Shown: in pieces, positions 1-6,422 of the stretch
Layout of the letters: every line of letters begins with the position of its first letter
Numbering within the stretch: the first letter of the stretch is position 1
NCBI GenBank assembly: GCA_024278345.1
Contig: JAJRTK010000380.1
Span: 1-23,865, forward strand
Length of the DNA stretch: 23,865 nt
From: a bacterium
GTDB lineage: Bacteria > CSSED10-310 > JAJRTK01
Direction: 5' to 3'
Position numbers and translations under genes: made by a program
Notes under the pieces: model-generated
Databases searched by the model: none
What the model was told of the DNA's origin: nothing
Seen by the model: the letters and a program-made list of their open reading frames with translations, nothing else

Positions 1-93
1 GGAGCTGGCTCCCTGGCGTGGGTCTGGGAGCGGCGCTCCCAGCGGAGGTCCGGAGGCAGAGCCTCCGCCGGGTTCCAGGGCTGGAAGCCCTGG
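1..93 (+). repeat. Tandem hairpin array, copy 1 (cut by window edge)
   Basis: Four consecutive short-loop hairpins are visible. Stem 1-5/8-12 is truncated by the window edge. The others are CTGGGAGC 24-31 with 35-42 (loop GGC), CGGAGGC 51-57 with 61-67 (loop AGA) and CCAGGGCT 75-82 with 86-93 (loop GGA). All three complete stems are perfect. The linker GTGGGT between the first two stems recurs in the reverse-oriented array at 18389-18455. No T-tract follows, so a classical intrinsic terminator is not supported. The array could be a 3' end structure of a gene to the left of the window, or a dispersed repeat. Confidence 0.75.
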
Positions 94-245
94 GGCGGCG
101 TCTGAAATCTGCACCGTGGCCGGTACCATGACCGAGGCCCTATCCGAACTTTGCCTTTCAGACGTCTCACCATCCAGGATCATGCACCGCAGGCGTGACA
201 CCACAGATGGATCAGCACCAGATTCATAGGGAACTTTGGGCTAGA
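94..245. other. Spacer without a recognisable gene
   Basis: No convincing reading frame is seen. The only structure noticed is a perfect 9-bp inverted repeat, CGTCTGAAA at 99-107 and TTTCAGACG at 156-164, separated by 48 bases. Its function is unknown. Confidence 0.5.
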
Positions 246-420
246 CCCGGATTTCTTATCAAATCCCGTCGCGAGGCGGCGCGGGCACGCAGCCGTCGAG
301 TCCGACGACAGGCAGGCACCGGAGGCGTAGTAGAACTACGTTGAGGATGCCGGACCGGGGAGGGCGCTGTTGACTGCGATGATTGCGTTGACGCAGCAGG
401 GATTTGATGAGATTTTCGGG
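246..420. mobile_element. 175-bp MITE-like inverted-repeat element, copy 1
   Basis: This 175-bp segment recurs at 17259-17433 with 12 mismatches and no indels. The ends are 22-bp imperfect inverted repeats (246-267 against 399-420, 18 of 22 matching). The middle is a hairpin, CGTAGT 326-331 with ACTACG 335-340 and loop AGA, whose apex (333) is the centre of the element. The 5-bp direct repeat CTAGA lies at 241-245 and 421-425, as expected for a target-site duplication. The right-hand duplication contains the mglA stop codon (TAG, read on the minus strand at 423-421). No transposase is encoded, so it would need one supplied from elsewhere. Confidence 0.85.
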
Positions 421-1023
421 CTAGAGACGGCTCCCGCTGTGCTGTTTGCGCAGCTCGTTAAGAACCATCTTGGCACAGGCTTTGAGTGTGTCGAAAATAC
501 CGACCCCGCTCAAGGCTACCGCTTCGAACCAGGGCACGTACATGGGATTGAGCATCCGTTGCATCTTCTCCGCCGAGACGATGTTCTTCAGATCCCTCTT
601 GTTGTACTGCATGACATAAGGAACGGTATTGATGTTGTAGCCCTGTTCTTTGAGGTTAACCCGGAGATTTTCCAGAGACTCGATATTCGATTCCATTCTT
701 TCGAGCTGGGAGTCTGCGACAAAGATGATCCCATCGACCCCTTTGAGGATCAGCTTGCGGCTGGCGTTGTAAAAAACCTGCCCGGGAACCGTATAGAGAT
801 GGAATCGAGTTCGGAAACCCCGGATCTGACCAAGCTCCAGCGGCAAGAAATCAAAAAAGAGGGTTCGGTCAGTTTCTGTAGCCAGGGAGATCAACTGCCC
901 CTTCGACTCTGCGGCTGTACGCTCGAAGATGTACTGGAGATTCGTCGTCTTACCGCAGAGGCCGGGGCCATAGTAGACGATTTTACAGTTGATCTCGCGG
1001 GTGGAGTAGTTGATGAACGACAC
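421..1023 (-). CDS. mglA: MglA, Ras-like polarity GTPase
   Basis: Small Ras-like GTPase that in Myxococcus marks the leading pole and drives gliding and type IV pilus motility, switched off by MglB. The 200 residues match the family length (195 in M. xanthus, from memory) and the sequence is very similar along its whole length. The P-loop is GPGLCGKTT at 19-27. The switch II segment is TVPGQ at 78-82, where Thr78 replaces the usual Asp of DxxG, a hallmark of MglA. The base-recognition motif NKRD is at 141-144. The start is GTG, with a GAGGTGG Shine-Dalgarno about 10 bases upstream that overlaps the mglB stop. Only 15 bases separate it from mglB, so the two are one operon. The stop codon lies inside a 5-bp target duplication of the adjacent repeat element. 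The function is confident; motility in this organism is inference. Confidence 0.96.
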   Translation of the reverse strand: MSFINYSTREINCKIVYYGPGLCGKTTNLQYIFERTAAESKGQLISLATETDRTLFFDFLPLELGQIRGFRTRFHLYTVPGQVFYNASRKLILKGVDGIIFVADSQLERMESNIESLENLRVNLKEQGYNINTVPYVMQYNKRDLKNIVSAEKMQRMLNPMYVPWFEAVALSGVGIFDTLKACAKMVLNELRKQHSGSRL

Positions 1024-1038
1024 GACTCTAAGACCACC

Positions 1039-1521
1039 TCAGGTGAACAGACGATCGATATCGTCGTCAGTGATCTCAACAAAGGGAGAGCTATCTTCCC
1101 CAATGGCTCTCTCACTTCTCTGCTGAACGCGTTCAAAGACATCGGCGAGTTGCTCGGAAACCTTTTTGACGCGCAGTCGCACGAGACCAAGAGACGTACG
1201 GTCGTCAAAGACGACCACGAGAATGCCTCTGCCTCCCACGAGAGAAATGTGAAGCTTATCGTTAGCGCCTTCGTGGAAGAGGACAGTAAATTCCTGCTCT
1301 CCAAGTAATTTGGCTAGCCCACCGGTTGCTGCGATGTTCCCAGCGGTGAGGGAAGCCAAAGATGTGGTATCCACCTTGTGCGTGTCACCCTGAGCGGCGA
1401 TGAGCTGCCCATTCTTATCGACGAGAAACACACTCTTGGCGTTGGCATCTGCCTGAAGCTTGGCGATGATGCCTGTGATGGATTCGATATCCTCAGGATA
1501 CATGACCAGGTCACCGGCCAC
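1039..1521 (-). CDS. mglB: MglB, roadblock/LC7 GTPase-activating partner of MglA
   Basis: Roadblock/LC7-domain protein. In Myxococcus a homodimer of MglB binds MglA-GTP, stimulates hydrolysis and keeps MglA away from the lagging pole. The 160 residues show the characteristic core: DANAKSVFLVDKNGQ at about 25-39, the DTTSLASLTAGN helix near 51-62, then DRTSLGLVRLR in the last strand and helix. The C-terminal tail, FVEITDDDIDRLF, resembles the MglB tail implicated in MglA contact. Start GTG at 1521 has a G-rich AGGGGG eight bases upstream; an internal ATG seven codons in (1503) is the alternative. It is the first gene of a two-gene operon with mglA and is divergent from the TPR gene at 1800. 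Confidence 0.95.
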   Translation of the reverse strand: MAGDLVMYPEDIESITGIIAKLQADANAKSVFLVDKNGQLIAAQGDTHKVDTTSLASLTAGNIAATGGLAKLLGEQEFTVLFHEGANDKLHISLVGGRGILVVVFDDRTSLGLVRLRVKKVSEQLADVFERVQQRSERAIGEDSSPFVEITDDDIDRLFT

Positions 1522-1799
1522 GGTTATATCCCCCTATTAAAGGAGTTCCCGAAGAGTGCAGAGCGCCCACCACCGTTCCCGAGGTCAAGACTCTCCCGCG
1601 ACAGGAAGGACATCTACCGGAACGATCTGTAATCTCAAACACCTACGGTTCTGCGCATGGACCCCTCTTGGAGTCCAGGTCTTGGAGAGGTTTGACAACG
1701 ACCCGATACTAGCCCAAAGGAGTCTTGGGGTCAAACTCCTTGCATTCTTTCGCGAGGTTGCTTAGCCTAGGTGACGAGTTGAGCAGGGAGTATGACCCC
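1522..1799. promoter_or_regulatory. Divergent intergenic region between mglB and the TPR membrane gene
   Basis: Both flanking genes must be transcribed from this 278-base spacer. A stem of AAGGAGT 1717-1723 with ACTCCTT 1735-1741 is present. TTGACA occurs at 1692-1697, but no -10 element stands at a proper distance, so I do not name a promoter. An AGGGAG Shine-Dalgarno at 1785-1790 precedes the ATG at 1800. Confidence 0.4.
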
Positions 1800-3707
1800 A
1801 TGAAACGAGCCTTATTCGCATCATCGATTCTGATCGTCTGGTTGTCTGGACTCGCTTGTGCCCAGCCTCTGTCCGAGGTTAGCCGGAGCTGTCCCCCGGA
1901 GAACCAACCGAGCACACTCGAACGAGTGAAGCTCATGGAAATCTATAATTCAATGGTCGGTCTTGGTACAGGTGCCGAAGTCGAGCAATCGCTTCGCAAC
2001 AAGCTCGACGAGCTTTCGGCAAGCTACCGGAAAAGCAAGCTCAGCGATTTGCAGTTTCTTTCGTCGGCGCTTGTGCGTCTGGCAAACGATTTGAGGTTGC
2101 AGGAGCGGGAGGAGCTAGCCCGAGAGACGTTGGACGTGGCGCTTGAGCTTTGGAATCGCAATGTCGATGCCTATGAACTCTTGGGTCAGCTCTACATGGA
2201 TGTCGGTCTTATAGGGGTACCATCGGCCATACTGACGTGGGTGCAAGGGTATATCGCGGCCCTTGGAGACTTCTGGCACGTTTACTTCACCGCCATCAAG
2301 CTTTTTGTCTGGTTTTTAATTGCGGTGCTCGGAATCCAACTCATTTGGATGCTTGGATGGTCTTTCGCTTTTTTCAGATTGTGGTGCCACGATTTGTCCG
2401 AGTTGCTCGGGAACCTGCCGGCCCCTTTGAGCCTGTTTCTCGGGGCTTTGATCCCCTTGGCTCCCCTTCTTTTGGGTTTCGGTGTTTTTTGGACTGGCGC
2501 CATCGTCCTGGTCCTTAGCTGGCCCTACGCCAATCGGTTTGCAAAGGGAGCCATGGTGGCTTCCGTTCTGCTTGTGGCATGCCTGCCGTTACTCTTTTCA
2601 AGAGCCTCCGCCCTCGCGAGCCTTTACGAAGACGACATGGTGCATGTGCTCCTTTACCTCGAGGAGGGAGAGGACTGGAATGAGCAACTTTGGGCCGTGC
2701 TGAACAAAATGACCATCGATCAGCCAAAAAACCCATTGCCGGCCTTTTTACTGGGAAACCTCTACTATGAGAACCGATGCTATTTTGACGCCGAGCAGAT
2801 CTACCGGGATGCTCTGAGGGCCAGGAAAAACGCCAAAATTCTTAACAACTTGGCATGCACACTCTACCTCCTGAACAACCCGGACGGAGCCATTGTCAAG
2901 TTCATCGACGCGGAAAAAACCAATGCTGGAATGGTTTCGGCGCCCATCAACCTGAATCTTCTCTACAATGAGAAGCTTGAATACGATGCTGCTTCCAAGG
3001 CCATGGAAAGAGCCAAGTCTATTGATTCCGATGCCGTAAGCAAGCAAATCGAACGGGACATGAAGATGGAAGATCGCCATGACGCCGTCGTCTTGGAAGA
3101 AGTTGATCGCTGGGGAATTATTTGGCGGCGGTACCAAAAGGCCATTGGACGAGCAGACCTCTTCCAAGACCTTTGGCCTGTGAGAATTCTTAGGCCCAAG
3201 CTTTCCCAAGTCTCCGTGGTGGCACTCATCCTCCTTGCCATTTTTGCCTTGCGTTCGACCGTGATTCCGATCTCCCGAAAAACCCGCTATTGCATTAAAT
3301 GCACGCGGCCCACCTGTCCGAAATGCCAGTTGGTGGAGCAGAGCACGGCACTCTATTGCGCCAAGTGCGTTCATCTTTTTTTGCTCCGAAAGGGGATCGA
3401 CGCGCAGGTGCAGAAAGATCGGATCGCAGAGACAAACCAAATCGTTAGAAATACTTTCCTGCGGGCAAGGATCGCGAATCTTCTGCTCCCCGGAGTTGGG
3501 CAGCTTTTGATGGGCCGATGGCTCATTGGCCATCTATTTCTCGGTCTTTGGGGGCTTGTTTGGGCTCTTTATCTGTGCCCATCGCTTCCCGTGTTTTCCT
3601 ATCTCGACGTTCTCATGCTTCCCAGCCAGCTTTGGAGTTCGGCGCTCATCGTGTGTGGCACCTTGTGCTGGATCTTGCCAAATCTGTTGATCCCCATCCA
3701 AGAGTGA
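1800..3707 (+). CDS. TPR-containing polytopic membrane protein with a zinc-ribbon-like cluster
   Basis: No named family is recognised. Starting at the ATG at 1800 (AGGGAG nine bases upstream) gives 635 residues with a clean signal peptide or first membrane anchor at 1-21. An upstream in-frame ATG at 1725 would hide this signal. A helical region at 40-140 is followed by three hydrophobic segments (about 163-190, 208-240, 249-268). TPR-like helices follow at about 310-410 (FLLGNLYYENRCYFDAEQIY, then ILNNLACTLYLLNNPDGAI). Another membrane segment lies at 470-487, then six cysteines at 498, 501, 506, 509, 520 and 523 spaced C-x2-C-x4-C-x2-C-x10-C-x2-C, and a hydrophobic C-terminus (557-590, 608-630). 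It probably scaffolds proteins at the inner membrane. The DUF4388 gene starts 10 bases after the stop, so they form an operon. Confidence 0.85.
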   Translation: MKRALFASSILIVWLSGLACAQPLSEVSRSCPPENQPSTLERVKLMEIYNSMVGLGTGAEVEQSLRNKLDELSASYRKSKLSDLQFLSSALVRLANDLRLQEREELARETLDVALELWNRNVDAYELLGQLYMDVGLIGVPSAILTWVQGYIAALGDFWHVYFTAIKLFVWFLIAVLGIQLIWMLGWSFAFFRLWCHDLSELLGNLPAPLSLFLGALIPLAPLLLGFGVFWTGAIVLVLSWPYANRFAKGAMVASVLLVACLPLLFSRASALASLYEDDMVHVLLYLEEGEDWNEQLWAVLNKMTIDQPKNPLPAFLLGNLYYENRCYFDAEQIYRDALRARKNAKILNNLACTLYLLNNPDGAIVKFIDAEKTNAGMVSAPINLNLLYNEKLEYDAASKAMERAKSIDSDAVSKQIERDMKMEDRHDAVVLEEVDRWGIIWRRYQKAIGRADLFQDLWPVRILRPKLSQVSVVALILLAIFALRSTVIPISRKTRYCIKCTRPTCPKCQLVEQSTALYCAKCVHLFLLRKGIDAQVQKDRIAETNQIVRNTFLRARIANLLLPGVGQLLMGRWLIGHLFLGLWGLVWALYLCPSLPVFSYLDVLMLPSQLWSSALIVCGTLCWILPNLLIPIQE

Positions 3708-3717
3708 GGCCCCTTTC

Positions 3718-5025
3718 ATGGCTCTCGAAGGCACCCTCAAGGACTTCAGTCTAGCCGACATCTTCCAACTCATTGGTTTGCAGCGGAAGACCGGCATTCT
3801 GACCCTTCAAAGCGACGAAGATACGGTGACCATAACCTTCAACCAAGGGATGGTTGTTGGCGCCGAGTCTGTCGAAAAGAGGCTCGAAGACCGTTTGGGA
3901 CGCGTACTTGTCAAGAGGGGTACGATTACGGATGAGCAGCTTGAAGGTGCGCTGGAGATCCAGAAAGAGACTCTCCAGAGGTTGGGCTATGTTTTGGTCA
4001 AGAGTCACTTCATTTTGCCCGAAGAGCTGCGCGATGCTCTTGTTCAGCAAATTCAGCAGATTATCTATCGACTTTTCCGCTGGCATGAAGGCTATTACCA
4101 TTTCCGGCAAGAGAAGACCGTCCACTTCGATCGAGAAAACATCACGCCACTGAGTGCCGAAACCATTCTGATGGAAGGAGTCAGAATGCTCGATGAGTGG
4201 CCTCATATCGAGCGCCTCATCGGCTCCTTCCACACCGTCTATGCGCCCACCGACAAAGCAACTGATCTCCAAGTGATGGATATCGACGAAGAGCTTCAGA
4301 TCGGTGGATCAGGGAAAAATCGTGCACCAAACCAAATCACACGCCACCAAGCGGTAGCTCTCGAACAGCTCGATGGCACCCGCGATGTGCAGGGACTCAT
4401 AGAAGCGTCGAAGATTCTGGAATTCGAGCTTTGCAAGGCCCTGGCTGGACTCGTTCAGAAGGGCATCGTTGCCCCAGCCCACCAAAAAGTCACTGACGCC
4501 GAAGTACTTTCCAAGCCTGGGATTTCTTTCGACTTCAAACGGATCGTGACCAATATCGCGGCTTTTGCAGTTGTCGTCGTCGTATTGGCTTATGTCGTCC
4601 CTAGGGCCGCCGACCAGTTTGCTTCCTTTGGCGCATACTCCACTCCAAGATGGGATCACCACCAGGATCAAGTGAGGAGAGACAGGCTGCGCTATGCTCT
4701 TGTTATCTACCACCTGATCAATCTGAGCTACCCGGAAGACCTTGGTGTGCTGATTCGCGAGGGGTACTTGCCCGAAGAAATCGTTTTCGATCACCGGGGC
4801 CAACTCTTCCGATATACGAAGGATCGACAAGGGTTTACGCTGCGACCCGCTGGGAGGGATGGCGACCATGGAACAGAGGACGATGTTGTCATTCGGATCA
4901 ACGACCAGGGGTTGAGAACTCCGGCACGTTTCTTTCGCCCCTTATTCGATCAAAGCTCGGAAATAACAGCGATCGTTGGCTCCAGCCACAAAACCGCGGC
5001 TCAGACGGATCGTCTTCCACAATAA
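3718..5025 (+). CDS. DUF4388 (PATAN-like) domain membrane protein
   Basis: The first 130 residues fit the DUF4388 family: MALEGTLKDFSLADIFQLIG, then KTGILTL at 24-30, and a second half with GRVLVKRG at 61-68 and repeated GYVLVKS at 90-96. Such domains accompany two-component and small-GTPase signalling in deltaproteobacteria and relatives. A helical segment at 205-255 resembles a winged-helix fold (weak). One membrane helix lies at about 276-295. The rest (310-435) has a pattern seen in periplasmic parts of pseudopilin-like or lipoprotein-like domains (YHLINLSYPEDLGVLIREGY and GDHGTEDDVV), so the C-terminus probably lies outside the cytoplasmic membrane. The Shine-Dalgarno GAGG overlaps the end of the upstream gene. 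Role inferred: signalling or scaffolding next to MglAB. Confidence 0.88.
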   Translation: MALEGTLKDFSLADIFQLIGLQRKTGILTLQSDEDTVTITFNQGMVVGAESVEKRLEDRLGRVLVKRGTITDEQLEGALEIQKETLQRLGYVLVKSHFILPEELRDALVQQIQQIIYRLFRWHEGYYHFRQEKTVHFDRENITPLSAETILMEGVRMLDEWPHIERLIGSFHTVYAPTDKATDLQVMDIDEELQIGGSGKNRAPNQITRHQAVALEQLDGTRDVQGLIEASKILEFELCKALAGLVQKGIVAPAHQKVTDAEVLSKPGISFDFKRIVTNIAAFAVVVVVLAYVVPRAADQFASFGAYSTPRWDHHQDQVRRDRLRYALVIYHLINLSYPEDLGVLIREGYLPEEIVFDHRGQLFRYTKDRQGFTLRPAGRDGDHGTEDDVVIRINDQGLRTPARFFRPLFDQSSEITAIVGSSHKTAAQTDRLPQ

Positions 5026-5069
5026 CAGCCACGTCTCCATGCGTTCAGCCAAGTACCGAAGGTGTTACG

Positions 5070-5492
5070 ATGGCCACGAAAGACAAACCTGTCTACATGA
5101 TCAGCATCGTCGCCAAAATGCTCGAAGTGCATCCTCAGACCCTTCGCCTCTACGAACGGGAAGGTTTGGTAATGCCCTCCAGAACTGACGGAAACACTAG
5201 GCTCTATTCACAGCATGATGTCGAACGGGTGGAAAAGGTCCTGAATCTTACGCGCGATCTTGGAGTCAACCTGGCCGGAGTCGATATTATCTTGCGCCTC
5301 AAAGAACGGATCCAGGACCTCGAGCAATCAAAAAACGCTTGTATCTCGGCTTTTATCCAGTTTCTGGAAAAGAAAATCGCGCTGAAAGACTTCGAATTGC
5401 GGAATTACTTTCTCGAACTCGTGCAGGAAGCAGTCGAACAAGGCATCCTCGATACCACCGAACCCAGTGACGGGGAGCCCCGTGCCGGATGA
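5070..5492 (+). CDS. MerR-family regulator, HspR-like
   Basis: A 140-residue DNA-binding protein. The N-terminal winged helix-turn-helix is clear: YMISIVAKMLEVHPQTLRLY at 9-28, EGLVMPSRT at 31-39 and the wing NTRLYSQHDVERV at 42-54. This is the HspR branch of MerR, which represses chaperone genes and senses heat through DnaK. A coiled-coil segment follows (about 72-105). No metal-binding cysteines of the metal-sensing branch are seen. The frame stays open upstream to 4650, but the ATG at 5070 has GAAGG seven bases before it and starts exactly at the conserved domain. The sigma-factor gene begins inside its 3' end, so the two are likely translationally coupled. HspR usually sits with dnaK; pairing with a sigma factor is the unusual part. 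Confidence 0.9.
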   Translation: MATKDKPVYMISIVAKMLEVHPQTLRLYEREGLVMPSRTDGNTRLYSQHDVERVEKVLNLTRDLGVNLAGVDIILRLKERIQDLEQSKNACISAFIQFLEKKIALKDFELRNYFLELVQEAVEQGILDTTEPSDGEPRAG

Positions 5493-6342
5493 GAAGGACA
5501 ACCCACCTGGCGGCAGCTTTGCCGATTCTCTCAAGCTTTACTTGAAAGAGATTGGACGCATCCCGATGCTTTCCAGGGACGAGGAAAGTGATCTCGCCGC
5601 CCGGATCCAGAATGGCGATTTCGATGCCCTCCAACGGCTTGTAGAAGCCAACTTACGATTCGTGGTTTCCATCGCGAAGCGCTACAATAGCCAACGGATG
5701 GGACTTCTCGATATCATCAACGAAGGCAATGTTGGCTTAATGGAAGCCGCAAAACGCTTCGATCCAAATCGGAACGTCAAGTTCATCAGCTATGCCGTCT
5801 GGTGGATACGGCAGGCGATTGTTCAAGCTCTTGCCGATCAAGGACATATTGTCCGGCTTCCCCTCAAGCAGGCCGGACTCATTTACAGAATCAATGAAAA
5901 ATTCAACCAACTCACCTTCGAGTATGATCGTGAGCCCACCATGGATGAGTTAGCAACCGCTCTGCGCCTCCGGCGCGAAGACCTCGAGCGGATCCTCATG
6001 GCAACCCGGCAGTCCATTCCTATCGAAAACCCCTCTGAAACCTACGATCCCAGCCGTCGGCCTCTCACTCTCAAAGACAACAATCTGGTGGATGCCGAGC
6101 AAGAGCTCCTGAAGGCAGCTCGCTCCAAAGCTGTCCAAGAACTGATGAACCACCTCGATAGCCGAGCGCGGGAAATCCTCAAACTCAGGTTTGGGTTTGG
6201 TGGCCAAGAGCCGCTCTCACTGGAGAAGATCGGAAGGAAGATAGGGCTGACCCGAGAACGCATTCGGCAAATCGAAAAGAAGGCCAAGAAGGATCTCCAA
6301 AGACTGGCAGGACAGCGGCGGCTCAAGGACTTTCTGAATTGA
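5467..6342 (+). CDS. Sigma-70 family RNA polymerase sigma factor
   Basis: Gives promoter specificity to RNA polymerase. At 291 residues it lacks region 1.1 and is shorter than a full RpoD, like an alternative or group 2 sigma factor. Region 1.2 begins at about 18 (SFADSLKLYLKEIGRIPMLS). Region 2 runs through VEANLRFVVSIAKRY at 59-73, GLLDIINEGNVGLMEAAKRF at 79-98 and YAVWWIRQAI at 109-118. Region 3 is at 129-180, and region 4.2 at 250-275 with LTRERIRQIEKKA. It overlaps the MerR gene by 26 bases from GTG 5467, or by 11 bases from an in-frame GTG at 5482. The second start has GGGGAG four bases upstream while the first has no visible Shine-Dalgarno, so either is possible. The heat-shock or stress role is inferred from the neighbour. 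Confidence 0.94.
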   Translation: MTGSPVPDEKDNPPGGSFADSLKLYLKEIGRIPMLSRDEESDLAARIQNGDFDALQRLVEANLRFVVSIAKRYNSQRMGLLDIINEGNVGLMEAAKRFDPNRNVKFISYAVWWIRQAIVQALADQGHIVRLPLKQAGLIYRINEKFNQLTFEYDREPTMDELATALRLRREDLERILMATRQSIPIENPSETYDPSRRPLTLKDNNLVDAEQELLKAARSKAVQELMNHLDSRAREILKLRFGFGGQEPLSLEKIGRKIGLTRERIRQIEKKAKKDLQRLAGQRRLKDFLN

Positions 6343-6377
6343 CTGGCAACGGGGTTCCGGGACGTGAAACGCCCGAA

Positions 6378-6392
6378 GGCGGGATTCCCGCC
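6378..6392. terminator. GC hairpin between convergent genes
   Basis: GGCGGG at 6378-6383 and CCCGCC at 6387-6392 form a perfect 6-bp stem with loop ATT in the 80-base gap between the convergent sigma-factor and SbcC-like genes. No T-tract follows on either strand, so it is only a candidate for ending transcription. Confidence 0.35.
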
Positions 6393-6422
6393 AAGCGCTC
6401 CCGTTCTCCATACCCAAGCTCT

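Noticed and set aside
370-1308. 312-residue open frame on the plus strand across mglA and mglB
   Set aside because: It runs antisense to two strongly conserved genes and has no family match of its own.
4650-5069. N-terminal extension of the MerR regulator
   Set aside because: It overlaps the DUF4388 gene, and the regulator's conserved domain starts at the ATG at 5070 with a good Shine-Dalgarno.
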